Shown here piece after piece: positions 11,196-26,342 of a stretch of 64,000 nucleotides of DNA. The position numbers and the translations under genes were made by a program. Below the pieces are notes generated by a model. It was not told the origin of the DNA. It did not search any database and saw only the letters and a program-made list of their open reading frames with translations. Source of the DNA: Anthopleura xanthogrammica (lineage: Eukaryota; Cnidaria; Anthozoa; Actiniaria; Actiniidae). Each line of letters begins with the position of its first letter. Position 1 is the stretch's first letter. The stretch lies in the NCBI GenBank assembly GCA_964019055.1, contig OZ025212.1, positions 12,671,391 to 12,735,390 on the forward strand. Direction: 5' to 3'.

Positions 11196-12810
11196 ACTGG
11201 GATCTGTCGATATCCGGCTTTTGAAAGCCGATAATACCAGATGTATTGGGAAATAGAATGATAAGCTTTTTAACTACTAAAACGTGGGAACAGCGAGTTA
11301 GATGTATAAGCCAGTTCAAAGTTTAATAATCGTTTTCATTGCGCATGCGATTTTATCCCGAATTTCTCACCTTCTTTTGTTTAATTAAAAAACATTTTAC
11401 TGAAAGCAGCTGTGATCTATTTTTAGTGCTTTTTGAAGGTAATACCACTTTTATTGGGGAATATATCTTAAAAGCTCTTAACTGCTAAAAACTCACTCTC
11501 ACTGCTAAAAGCAAGAGAGAATACAAAAGAAATGAGAAGAGGCAGGAATTGAGAATGAAAAGCGTTGAAAGCAGAAGAAAAGAAAAGAAATGACAGAAAA
11601 AATATTATAAATCTTTAAGGGGTTTTAATCTCTTAAATTTCAACTTTTCAATTTTCGAGCCTTCAGGACTGAAAAGAAGTCTATTAGATGTATTGTTCAT
11701 GTTCAAATTAAGTATATTTTTAAATCATAGGTAACTTCTTGCTTCATATCTCATTACAAGTCCATAACTAGCCTGATGTCATCAAATTACGCCGGCAAAA
11801 AAATCCAAATCTTGCGAAAAAAAAGCTTGGGATTTTCATTCCATATAAAAATACTTCTTATTCGCATGTTTTCGGCATTTCTAAATTCAGAACTTTTCAC
11901 TTGTTTGTCGTTAAGTACTTTTTCTTGATTCAAGGGATAAATTACTGGGGGGGATCAAATTTGGGCGAATTTCCATTCCGTGTAAACTCATATGTTTATT
12001 TGTTTTGGTGTTCCTAAATTCAGAATTTTTATCACTTTTTTGTCAAGTACTTTTCTTGATCTGAATGGACAAGTTTATTTGTTTTCGTAATCCTAAATTT
12101 AAAACTTTTACTATTTCTTATTTGTTAAGTAGTTTTTAGTCCCTTGTGCGTGGGAATCTTAATGAAGATACATAGATTCAAAACGAATGCATAGAGTGTA
12201 AAAACCAGCAGGAATTCATCTGAGGGAGATTGATTGAGCGGCTTATTCACATCCTGCCTCTTATTTATTGACGGATAAAGACGTTAGTCGAAACACCTTG
12301 TGTTATCAAAATCAAGTGTCCCTTTATTTGTCCTCGAAATATACTAAATTTTGTTTTCAAAGCTCTGCCAAGTCATAGTTAAAACTTAATGAAGGATTCG
12401 AATTATGTGAAGTTGACATTTTTAGGATTTATTGCTTTGGAGGAATTCCCTGGTTTCACACACCCAATTATAAAGTATAAATTGTTGAAAAATCTTTCTT
12501 TGTCACCCATGTCATAATGCGCATGATCTGTGCCGGCTTTCGGAAACGTTTTCGCCAGTATTGTATATTTTATAGTTTTATTAAACCCTAGTCTTGCCAA
12601 TGATTGATTATAAACTACATTTTAAGTTGAGCTTTCGTTTCTTTGCATTTCTTTGGATGAAACAGCCGTATATTTGTTTTACAGTCCTTGTAATAATGAA
12701 CCTAGATTGGTGGAAAATCAACAAAGCTCGCATACCTAGTGAATCTGATTATAAAAATTTAAAAAATGAAATTGCGAAACCCTGTTATTAGAATAAAAAA
12801 GCATTACTTT

Positions 12811-13260
12811 GTGGAAGCCATTTCAATGTCGTTCCGGGCACGGCCGCTGTGCACCTAGCTTCTGACCAATACGACAAACATTCCTGCCAGACGGAAAGCC
12901 ATTTCAATGTTATGGTATTCTGTAGCGTGCACATACTGGGGAAGCCATTTCAATGTTATTCACAATATTGTACCTTATACATAGTGGAAGTCAGTACTAT
13001 ATTGTGCGCCTCCGACACCTACGATAACAAATACCGGCATAGGAAGCCATTTCATTGTGACAGTCTACTGTACCGTATACATACTGAGAAGCCATTTGAA
13101 TGTTACGACACACTGTACCGTACAGTACGAGCCTCAGACCCATACGATATTCATTCTTAACCATTTTAATATGCCGGGGAGATTACAGTTATATACGATA
13201 CAGGATACGATAACAACATTGACATGGCTTTCCATAATGAAATGAATGGGAAGCCAATTC
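12811..13260 (+). repeat. Cluster of a GAAGCCATTTCAATGTTA repeat
   Basis: At least six copies of a core like GAAGCCATTTCAATGTTACG occur, at about 12814, 12895, 12941, 13042, 13088 and 13249, spaced 45-160 bases apart, with a weaker one near 13160 and an inverted one near 13222. Between them recur ACCGTATACATACTG and GCCTCAGACCCATACGA-like blocks. Single copies in the other orientation occur at 20509-20560 and 21211-21262. Confidence 0.65.
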
Positions 13261-14199
13261 AACGTTACGACTGTACCATATATAATACTGGAAGTCGGAA
13301 CTGCACGCCATCCATCCGATTGCCGTTCTTATTTTTTTGTTATCTACTAAATGAATATTTCAGGAAAAGCAATCAGGTATATTTATTCTAAATCACCTTC
13401 TGTTAATACAAATCCTGTTGTAAATTAAAAAAATCCTATCTTTGTCAAACAAGAGATCGAGATTAAGTCGTGTAAAGCGACACGAAATTGAATTAGTGTT
13501 TACTTTAACCATGTTGAATCATTCTCGTCCCTGTCGTTATACAAGCAAAAATGAAACGAAAATGTCACATATCTAGATAAGGAAATCTTGATGCTACTAA
13601 ATAATTTACACAAGGAAGATGATATTGAATGAATGTCGGGCTTATTTGAGGAGTAAAATGCCGCTTATAAAGATGATGAACGACCATGTCATTTTTCAAA
13701 AGAAAAAAATACGGCAAGAAGCCATTTTAGAGCTTGATGACAAGTCGTTGTCTAATTTAATTTTCGCTGTACACACGAAAAATGGCTCTCGTTTCCTTCC
13801 GCTCCACCTTGTTTTAAAAACCTATTTCTGTGGAGTCTATTTTTTTAAACTCGTGTTTGTTGGCTAAGAACTATTTTATTGAGTTTGCGCAACTTTACCC
13901 CACCCACTAATTAAAGCCCTCCCACGTGCGACTTTATTATTATATCGTTTAAACACAACACAAGATTTTCACCCCACCTACCCTCTCACAACACACCTAA
14001 ACGAATTTTAGACTAAATCACCATTATTAAATCACCATTTGAAAACAGCGATTTCCGAAGCGAACTACTGGACGACATGTCAAAAATAGTCTGATACAAA
14101 CCTCTTATCATCTTTAGTATAAGGTCGAGAAAACGTTGATCTCTTTATCGGCCTTGTTTTGGTTATATAAATATTTTGTAAGAAAAAGAAAACGTTTTG

Positions 14200-16900
14200 T
14201 TGCTATTGACGTAGTTTTTTTCCACCACGTTGTGTGGGAGGTTGAAGTTTAACTGGCGGGCAGAGCTCCACTGGAATACACAATAGAGAAGTGATTTGTA
14301 GCGGACAAGACTGACGTGCATGTAGACTGTCTGACAAAGGTATCTCAGCAGTTAAACTATCTTCTTGTGCTTGTGTTTCTTTAAAGACTTCTAGAAAGAA
14401 GGGTTGCTTTGAAATTTCGTCGAAATCGATTGCCAGCCTGGACTGTTCATTTATTCAAACAACTGCAGAGGTAAGTGTTTTGACGGAAAGCGCTGGTCAA
14501 GCTATTTTGGACAACTCAATAAAATTGTTATTTTTTCGATTACAACGCCTTGAAAACATCCAAAAAATCCAGCGTTTTAAAGATTCCAAGAAATTTAGGT
14601 GTTTTTGTCAGGGTTACTTAGTAACTGAATTATTATTGTGATGTTTTCTAAAAGCAAATTTTCATCCGAGCCAGGAGCTTGTAGAAACACAATTACATCA
14701 CTATAATTCCTTGAGTTCTTTCCGTTATCAGATAGACTACACATTAATCCCAGAAGTTGGTTTTTACCTGGCGATACTTGTGTCGTAATGGCTTGGATAT
14801 CAGCTTGGAACCAAAAAAGATCGAGTTCTCATTTCGTTGGGACTCCAATATAATTCACGTTTCCAGATATTAAGGATTTGTCATCAATGAGTCAGAATTC
14901 GAGCTACTGATAAATAAGAGAAGGAAGCTGACTAAATTCTGAATTCTAACTTTGGTCAACAAGAAAGTTCATTGTATGAATTGAACAGGAGTTGAAGGTA
15001 GAATTTTTATTTTTTTTTAGAGCAGGCGAAGAGCCAGAAGTTAAAAAAAAAACGTTATAAAAAAACGACAGACTTTGACTACATCAGCAGGAACAGAGGT
15101 AAGTAGAACAGGTAGAGCAGCTCATTATGAAATTGTCAGATAACGTACACCCGACAAACGTAATGAGAAAGGGTTCATTTTAATTTAAGTTTCTTTGATT
15201 TTCTCAGTTTTTCTCACTTAAAACAATTTTGTAAACCAAAGGTCCTTGAAACTCTGGCCGCCGTTGTTCGTTTTGAAGTTGATGTTTATTGTTGGATATG
15301 AAAAGATTTTTACTGTTTTGAAATGCTGTTTCCTTGCCAGACTTACAGGTTACATCTACAATTTTCCCGCCATTTCCAGTTTTTTAAGCTATACTTTTTC
15401 TAGCATGTACATATTATGTAAAGTGAACATGAACGAAACTCCTTCGTGAATTATTCAAATTGTTTAGTTGTAGTTCTGGTTCTTTCAAACAGCTGTTTTT
15501 TTGCCGTTAATGTCGGTTATTTCAAAGATAAGTAAGCAGTTAAGTAATCATCAATCCTAAATGTTGTTTCTGTTGTTTCTGTTCGATTTAGTAATATGAA
15601 TCAGAGATTTAGCCCAAGGAAAAAGATAATAGACTCAGGGCGCGAAACCAAACGGCTCGGCTTGATGTTTGGCTGGAAATGAGTTACTGTAAAACCAGCA
15701 GGAGTTAGTAAGAACAATTATACTTTACTCGATAAACAAACCATAGAGGATGTAAAGTGCAACACAAATAAACTCGTATATAAGTATGACATTTAAGAAA
15801 ACATAATGCTATAGTTAAAATGATAAATGGTTGAAGATATTTATCTTTCAGCTGGGGGAAAAGGAGAATTAAAAATAGCTCCTATCTTTCCTTTCTACCT
15901 TTGGTTTTTTTTTCTTTTACTTTTTATCCTATCTGATTCGTTTTTTCTATTTCGTTAATTTCTTTTCTGTCTTTTCTAGCTTAATTTTCTTTCTTTTGTT
16001 ACTTCAGGGACGGCAGAGCACATTTTAAAGTGGAGACGGGGGGGAGGGGGGCTAGTAGTATGCAAATTAGAGGGAAAAGTGGGGTAGGGGTGCTCAGATT
16101 AAAAAATAAAAAAAATAAAAAAAGTGCCCCCCCGGCTCCGCAGTCCTTGTTCTTCCTACCCTCACCTCACCACAGTTTTTTTCTATTTAATCACATTTTC
16201 TCTTAACTTCTCCCCGCTTAACTCTTCACGTAAATAATCAGTTTGAGAGAGCGAGGGAGGGAGGAGGGGGGGGGGGGGGGGGGGAGATAAAGAAAGAAAG
16301 ATACTTTCATTGTCACTAACATTAGCAAAATCACAAAAAGCTTTACAAATCTTGATCCTAAATATACGTGACAGTCATACGTTAAGGTGTTTAAACGTTC
16401 TGCGAACCAATATCGGCGTATTCAGATCAGCATGATTCGTTCGTACGTCATTCTGGATACTGTATTGTGGTACTTTGTGATATTGATATCTGTGATCGAT
16501 GTTAGTGATAGCAGTGATGTTGGAATCAGTCCTTTTAGGGTTCTATATACTGTGCCGATGCTAGTCATAATCATTACTTTCGACATGGTTGACATTTATT
16601 GGCACCATCAACTTCTACAAATGACCCTCGATCTTTCATGAGACGAACGGATAAGTATCATTTCTTAACTACTATTCAACGAGGAATAATGTTTTTCGTT
16701 CTATTAACTATCAACTTCATCATTTTTTTCGGTGTTCTCATCGTTATCAATATCGTGATTATTACAATGTACATTCGTGATCACCATTCATCATCAATAT
16801 CGACATCGTCATCCAAGTTCTCTTCGCCATCATGAATAACACGCGAACAATCGCCATCTTTCTCGCCACTTCATCTTCATTACTTCCATCGTCACTTCCA
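14200..16900. other. Intergenic region, nothing identified
   Basis: AAGAGGTAAGT-like motifs near 14468 and 15098 could be splice donors of untranslated exons, but nothing joins them to a coding frame. A poly-G tract lies at 16266-16284. The stretch 16380-16830 is open in one frame but is degenerate ATC-rich sequence. Confidence 0.4.
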
Positions 16901-17450
16901 GGTATCATCATCATGTATCGTCATCATCACCATCGATCATCTACATTATCTTCATTATCATCATCATCATTATCATCATCATCTTCATCAACATCATCAA
17001 CATCATCATCTTCATCATCTTTATCAACATCATCATCTTCATCATCTTTATCATTTTCATCATCTTCATCATCATCATCTTCATCAACATCATCATCTTC
17101 ATCATCTTTATCATTTTCATCATCTTCATCATCATCATCATCATTATCCTCTTCATCATCATCATCATCATCTTCATCATCCATCACTACCACCACTCAT
17201 CATCTTCATCATCATCAACACCATCATCCATCACCACCACCCCCGTTTTCATCTCCATCATTATCATCATCATCATCATCATCATCCATCACCACCATCA
17301 CCACCACCATCATCTTCATCATCATCATCATCCACCACCACCACTACCATCATCTTCATCATCATCATCATCCACCACCACCACCACTCATCATCATCAT
17401 CACCATCATCCATCACCACCACCATCATCTTCATCATCTTCAATTTTTCA
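16900..17450. repeat. (ATC)n-rich trinucleotide array
   Basis: TCATCATCT, TCACCACCA and TTATCATC variants run for about 550 bases. Poly-Ser, poly-His, poly-Asp and poly-Met frames on both strands are consequences of this array. Confidence 0.95.
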
Positions 17451-18620
17451 TAACCATCGTTTCCATGCATCATCTATTAGTATTTTTCATCATTATCTTC
17501 ACCATGCATCAACATCTGCATCAACTCTTTCATCATCGATCATCACCAGCTAAGCTATCGCCTCGTGTTCTATTTATAACTTCTACAGCTTCCATCCTCC
17601 TCCATCCGGCCACACCTATACTAACAATACAAACTCTTTGTCCGCCACAAATCCCAATCTTAAGTCATTCCAGTTATAATCTACCTATAAATCTCCAAAT
17701 CCATGCATCACTGCATGCCTATATCCAGATCCTGCCTATACTAGTCTGAACGGCCAATAAATCAGCCACGATAAAAAAAGAATTTTCCAAGTACATTTTA
17801 GTGTCATATGTTATTGTAGTTCAAGATTTCCTATATTGAGCACTTGAAAAACCACTCTTGAAAGCTTTTAAAAGAAAATTACTTGTTTGAGGATATTTTA
17901 TTAGGCCCTTTTACCTCCCAGCGGCTGGTGTTTTATGCGGCATATTTGGTGTATATCGTTTGGATCAATGTTTAAGTGGTTTGCAATCATTCTCACTCGA
18001 GAATGAAACAACACGAAACGTCGGTATGACCAAGTTGCTTGATATAACGACACAAATTGTATAAACAAAAAATATCTTGTTATATATATGTGCTTGTTAG
18101 ATTTAGCCTAGGCCACAATGAAAACATGCAGCATTAAAATCATTCTAAACGAGAAAAAATCATATACCAGAACGGAAAACTAAAAAAAGTTTAGTTTTAA
18201 AAAGCAATTTTTTATGAGAAGCTATAAAGTTAATTGATTTAAGTTCACTCAAGGAAAACATTTAATTGTTCATAGCATTTCTGGTTCTTCTTACCAGACC
18301 TTTTAGAATTAGCTTATTTTAATTTGATACAATTTTAGTAGGGGACTATTTTTGTTGGTTGTCAGTACGGCCTTAGGAATAAGTCAGGGATTTATTATTA
18401 GCTATTAGTTTAAGTATTCATTCATTTGGTTTGTCCGACATTTAAAGTCAAGGCACTTTGAAGTAAGACACAAGGGCGCTGCACGTACGAGTTAAACGAT
18501 TGTGTTGTATATTGTGATTAACGAGAAAAAAAGTCAGTTTCAAGCGCCTTTCCTTGTATTGTTTTTCATTTGACTTAAATGCACTCTTTCGTTTGTTTGG
18601 TCTTTCAGTAACATTCTATA
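17451..18620. other. AT-rich intergenic region
   Basis: I see no gene, RNA or clear repeat in this stretch. Confidence 0.4.
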
Positions 18621-18626
18621 AATATT

Positions 18627-19255
18627 CTTACATCCATCTATTCATTCATTAATTCATTAATTCATTAATTCATTCATTCATTCATCCATCCATCCATCCA
18701 TCCATTCATTCATTCATTCATTCATTCATTCATTCATTCATTCATTCATCCATCCAATCATTCATTCATCCATCCATCCATCCATCCATCCATTCATCCA
18801 TTCATCCATTCATTCATTCATTCATTCATTCATCCATTCATTCATCCATTCATTCATTCATTCATCCATTCATTCATCCATTCATTCATTCATTCATTCA
18901 TTCATCCATCCATCCATTCATTCATTCATTCATTCATCCATTCATCCATTCATCCATTCATTCATCCATTCATTCATTCATTCATCCATCCATTCATTCA
19001 TTCATTCATTCATCCATTCATTCATTCATCCATTCATCCATTCATTCATCTATTCATTCATCCATCCATCCATCCATTCATTCATTCATCCATTCATTCA
19101 TTCATCCATTCATTCATCTATTCATTCATCCATCCATCCATTCATTCATTCATTCATTCATTCATCCATTCATTCGTATTCATTCAATTATTTATCCATC
19201 CATTCTTTCTTTCTTTCATCCATCCATTGATTCATTTATCTATCTATCCATCCAC
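18627..19255. repeat. (ATTC)n / (ATCC)n mixed tetranucleotide array
   Basis: Blocks of ATTC and ATCC units alternate for over 600 bases, with a few ATCT units. The alternation suggests spread of the C variant through unequal exchange or slippage. Confidence 0.97.
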
Positions 19256-22200
19256 TTCCCCGTGCCTCTCTCCCTTTCTCTCTTTTTCTGTCTTTTCCCA
19301 CTGATCTACGAAGACCATTAAAAACTCATGCTCTATAATCTAAAAATAAAGTAAAGGAAATGCACGAGCCTCGATCGGATCAAGCATTGAGTAGCATTAC
19401 CGTTATTAACCCCACATAGGCCACCCCCTCATCACAAATATTTTTATCATTTCTTCACTAAATATTATGAAGAAAAAAAACTTTTAAAGAAACCCCTTTC
19501 TACGGCATGCATTTTTACAGAGTTGGGCTCAGAATGTATTCTCGCATTTTCATTGACCCTATATGTGTATCCTCGAAAAAAAAAATTCGTGATTCGACGG
19601 AGGTCCTTAAAAATCATCCAGAGCTTGATGAAGCTAATCCGGGATGATAAGAATGGACGAAAAAGACTATAATTCTAAAGCATGGTTTAAATAACCAAAT
19701 AGAAAACAGCATCAGGTGACAAAAATAGCAGCCGTGGGCTCAGTCATGTCAGCGGTTTCAATTCGTCAACAGGACGCCGAGGGCTATATTTAAGTTCAGC
19801 CTGGGTAGACAATCAAAAGCTAAGCTACAAATGTGAGAGCCCGATGATGATCGTGACAAGCGTTTTGAATACAACAGGTAAAGATTTTGATCTTGAACAA
19901 CATATTGAGGATCAAAATTTCAATCTTAGTTATATATCGATCCCATGAAACAACCTCTGGACTGATCTAAGTCAGGGCACGCATTGCTCACAGATGGAAT
20001 TAGAATTTAGCATGTGGGGTTTTGCGGAGGGAGGAAAAACGAAGAACTCAGAGAAAAACCTTTGAATGTAGGTAGATTCTTACGAACTCTGCAGCTGCTG
20101 CTAGGAATTGATTCCGAGACCCCAGAGGTGAGAGGCAAGTGCATCTACATATTGCTTCCTGCCTTGCTTCCCGCGCATAGCAGAAATTTTTTATCAACCG
20201 GAAGAAAGGTTGGAGAAGAAGAAGTTAAGCGGTCATTGGCCTCGTCTATGTGACTAAAGTGCTTTTAATACGCCATTAAGATTTTGTCTGGACATTCTGA
20301 ACCTTGACGCGCATTTTATTTGTCATTTCTGTCATCTCACATCAAAATATTTTTACTTATAGCGACGACAAATTAAGATGCAAAATGTATGAAGATATAT
20401 TGTCGATTTTTTTCCTCAAGTTGTGTTTTTTTGTCAAATTTTTTCTTGAGTAGATTTTAATTATCGACACAGAAGAACCCGAAAGTAGGAATAGATTGGT
20501 AGTGACTTACAGCACGTACACGATACAACTTGACGTAACATTGAAATGGCTTCCATTAGAGCAGTTTTCGTATGACTATGAAAAACTTACGGCACAGACC
20601 ACGCATTGCCGGCCTTAACCGTGCCGCGAATTTTCACACTAACTCGAAATCGAATCTGCTCTATTCTGGCACGAGCTCGAGGAGAGATGATGATGATGAT
20701 GATGATAAAGATAAATTCAACCAAACACTGGCAATGTATAATTACGGTTACGGTAAGATACGGTACGGCTACAGCTCGGCTATACAAATCTTAAGTTGGC
20801 GTATCGTGTCGGTTCCCACTCATACATTCTAGAAACGATCTATATAATAGCGAATGACAAAACTTTGCCGCGAGCTCATAACATTAGTTGTCAATTCAAT
20901 TTTCTTTCGTATTGGTTAAGTTTGATTTGTTTACTTTTCTGAATAGATTTTTAATGTATCTTTGAACACCCATAATGCATTTGGGTCGTGTAGTGTCCTA
21001 ATTCTTATCTCTGTTTTCTTTCGCTCAGAAAACCATTCATTTACTAGGCATATACTAATCGTGATGCTGTTTTAAGACTTGGTTTATAGTGCAACTGGAT
21101 GAACAAGCTCAAGAGGATTTTACAGACTTTACAGGTTAAAATGTTAAAATAATGTCTTTGCTTTCTTTGATTATAGAGCGGGTTAAGAATGAATAGAGAA
21201 TGTAGAATGTCTTACAGCACGTACACAGTGCAACATGCCGTAACACTGAAATGGCTTTTCATTGCTTTCGCGCAGTCCATCCAATCACAATATCTAAGAA
21301 AGGTTACAGAAAAAACACGATACAGCTATAAAACAGTTACAAGTTTGCCGTAATCCGCCTCTAGTCATATCTAGAAAATCCGCTCGCAAAGATATGTTTC
21401 TGTTTTCCATCAACACAGTCGTTACATACGTGCTTGGAGGCAAATTTTTTATCTTTCTTACCGGATGAGAATTATCGCCAACTAATATTAAGGAAAATAA
21501 ATAATTACGATCTAGCAGTGGCATGTTCCACAGAGTGGTTCTTCATCTCTTCATCCACTGAAATTCAAATCGGAATTTAGAAGTTAATTGATTCCTTTTT
21601 GTGGAGGGAGGAAAACCCTCAAAGCGCAGGAGAGAACCAACAAGCAAACTACTGACAGTACGCCGAACACCGAGCATTGGTAAGAGGCGAGCGCTTTCGA
21701 CAAAAATTGTACTATAGTTTCCGCGCAAAAAAAGCACAAATGCGAAAAATGTTTGAAGAACTCTATCGAAGAATACAATTGGCATTTGATTTTTATTTGA
21801 TTGAGCTACTGACAATATAAAATCTATAATATTGAGTGAAGATTATCCGCTTTTTATTCAAGTTTGCCGACGGACAAAAAGTACTATATCCTGTTCATAT
21901 CTGTATGGATATCGTTGGTTCGCGCTGACTAGATTGGTCATTGGCGTGGTTGATTTCTTTTATATATATTAAAAAATCACGTAGCCTTTTACTGAGAACA
22001 ATTATTATCAAAAGAAAAGAAAAAAAATCGATATTGCCTGAAGCAGGGAGTAAAGACTAATAACGTGAACGATATATACTTCATGTCATTTATTTCCGAC
22101 CAGTCAAGACATTTCAATCATTTTTTTTTCGATACTTTTAGTAAAACGTTTCATGACGACTGTTTCTTTTAAGTGAATTTGCTAATTATTTGGTTATCAT

Positions 22201-22285
22201 TCATTTTCGGCTTCTCTTTTTTTTTCTTTGTCTACTTTTTTTCCCGTGTTTCAGTCAGTGTAGAAGGTTTTCTTTTTCAGTTGTC
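19256..22285. other. Gene-poor region with repeat fragments
   Basis: A CCCATGAAACAACCTCTGG repeat lies at 19938-19997, and inverted copies of the KPF-type repeat lie at 20509-20560 and 21211-21262. The open frames 20014-20253 and 21543-21815 are short and unlike any family I know. A short GAT run lies at 20686-20705. Confidence 0.45.
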
Positions 22286-22290
22286 GATTT

Positions 22291-24990
<2,700 letters not shown>

Positions 24991-24998
24991 CGAATCAG

Positions 24999-25006
24999 TA
25001 TAAAAA
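24999..25006 (+). promoter_or_regulatory. TATA box, candidate GPCR core promoter
   Basis: TATAAAAA sits about 250 bases before the GPCR start codon. With transcription starting some 30 bases downstream, the leader would contain a donor CAG|GTGAAA at 25167 and an acceptor TTTCAG at 25244, giving a 78-base 5'-UTR intron. Confidence 0.45.
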
Positions 25007-25250
25007 CCCTCACTCAAAACAGTGGGAGGATATTCTCGGTACATCTGCACCTGAAAACTGTTCATATTCCGTTCAGTCCGGAAGTCAAATCTCGTTTGAC
25101 TTTGGACAAAAAAAGAAGTCTCGCTTTTTGGATGCGTTTTTTGGGGTATCTGATGACAACCGGCAGGTGAAACTCGACAGGATTACATTTTGAAGCTAAT
25201 ATTGAAGAAAAAGTGAACCTTGTTTGTTTGTATTGTTATTTCAGTGGACG

Positions 25251-26342
25251 ATGCTCAACGAAACAATAAGAATGAATGAAACTGCTGGAGTTATGGCCAA
25301 CTTCACGGACAGCGATGAAACTTATAAAAATTATGTTCGAGTCAAGCTTGCATCTGCGGTAATTTTGGTTCTACTAAGTCCATTAACTGTAGCAGCTAAT
25401 TCTCTTCTTCTAACTGCCATATACAAGGATCCTCTACGTTGTTTCAGGACACCTACGACTTATTTCATTGTAGGCCTCGCGTTATCAGACCTATTCACTG
25501 GTTTACTTGTGGAGCCGTTTTTTATTATGAAATACATTGTTCACTACAAGCATTGTGGATGGAAAATAGCTTGCAAGACGCCGGATATTTTCCATGCTCT
25601 TTATCGTGCAGGAGGGATCATTTCTACGATAGCAATCAGTTCTTCATTCATGGTTGTTCTTGCTTTATCAATCTCGCAGTACATTGCTGTGACTTTTCCG
25701 CATAAATACAAAAAAATCGTCACTAAGTATCGCGTTATTTGGATCGTGGGTTTAAGCTGGCTCTATTTCATTGGTTTCAGCCTCTTGCAATTTTCTGGGA
25801 TCAATATGTATACTTATTTGCAGATCGACTTATTTCTACACGCATCTTTGATTTCTATATTACTCGCTATTATCCACGCATTGCTTTATTTCTCGTTTCG
25901 CCGTCACTTAAGCCGAAGATATACCTGGCGAAGAAGGAGCTTTTACGCCAAGAACGACAGCCAACGTAAAGGCAGTACCAAGGAAAAAAGTCGTCTGAAC
26001 GAGCGTCAATTTACTATCGTCACTTTTTACTTAGCGGGGATTTTACTTGCATCAGCGACCTCACATTCTGTGGTATTATACGTATACTTTTACCATAAGA
26101 ATCGATCTTACGAAGCTGAGATTGATATACATATTTTTCTTCGTATCAGCGACATGATGTTATTTCTAAAGGTCGCGTTAGATCCCTTTATTTACGCGTG
26201 GAGGCTGCCTACTTATAGGAAGGCGTTGAAGCACACTTTGGTGACACAAACTAGGCAGTGTTTGTCAAATCAGAAAGATGGACGCCTGACGTTCTTGATG
26301 ATGCAGGAACTAAGCAGAAAGAAAGAACAAGCTACAGGATAA
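25251..26342 (+). CDS. Class A (rhodopsin-like) G-protein-coupled receptor
   Basis: One uninterrupted frame of 363 residues, starting at the ATG directly after a likely 5'-UTR acceptor; a longer frame would reach 25224 but would have to read through that acceptor. The N-terminus has three N-glycosylation sequons (N3, N9, N17). Seven hydrophobic segments are visible. TM1 holds N50 (AANSLLL, with the usual G-N changed to A-N), TM2 holds D80 in LALSDLFTG, and TM7 ends DPFIYAWR (an NPxxY variant). The DRY position is occupied by SQY (S142-Y144). The third loop is short and basic (RRHLSRRYTWRRR). The ligand is unknown; cnidarians carry large expansions of such receptors related loosely to melanocortin and adenosine types, so an orphan receptor is the safe call. 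Confidence 0.93.
   Translation: MLNETIRMNETAGVMANFTDSDETYKNYVRVKLASAVILVLLSPLTVAANSLLLTAIYKDPLRCFRTPTTYFIVGLALSDLFTGLLVEPFFIMKYIVHYKHCGWKIACKTPDIFHALYRAGGIISTIAISSSFMVVLALSISQYIAVTFPHKYKKIVTKYRVIWIVGLSWLYFIGFSLLQFSGINMYTYLQIDLFLHASLISILLAIIHALLYFSFRRHLSRRYTWRRRSFYAKNDSQRKGSTKEKSRLNERQFTIVTFYLAGILLASATSHSVVLYVYFYHKNRSYEAEIDIHIFLRISDMMLFLKVALDPFIYAWRLPTYRKALKHTLVTQTRQCLSNQKDGRLTFLMMQELSRKKEQATG

Larger units (their letters stand above)
9045..14200. other. Gene-poor region with degenerate repeats
   Basis: This AT-rich sequence shows no frame that links into a recognisable protein. It contains a TTTATTCCAGATG-type repeat end near 10410, a palindrome at 11114-11195 and the dispersed KPF-like repeat at 12811-13260. 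Short frames such as 13619-13867 have no family resemblance that I can see. Confidence 0.5.

Noticed and set aside
12849..13160. C2H2 zinc-finger gene
   Set aside because: KPFxC motifs recur but the second Cys and the His pair are missing, and the unit also occurs inverted elsewhere as DNA repeat.
16832..17749. 305-residue Ser/His-rich frame and Asp-rich minus frames
   Set aside because: They are explained by the ATC trinucleotide array; there is no domain, signal or conserved flank.
20014..20253. 79-residue plus-strand frame
   Set aside because: It has no family resemblance, no supporting neighbour exon and low-information composition.
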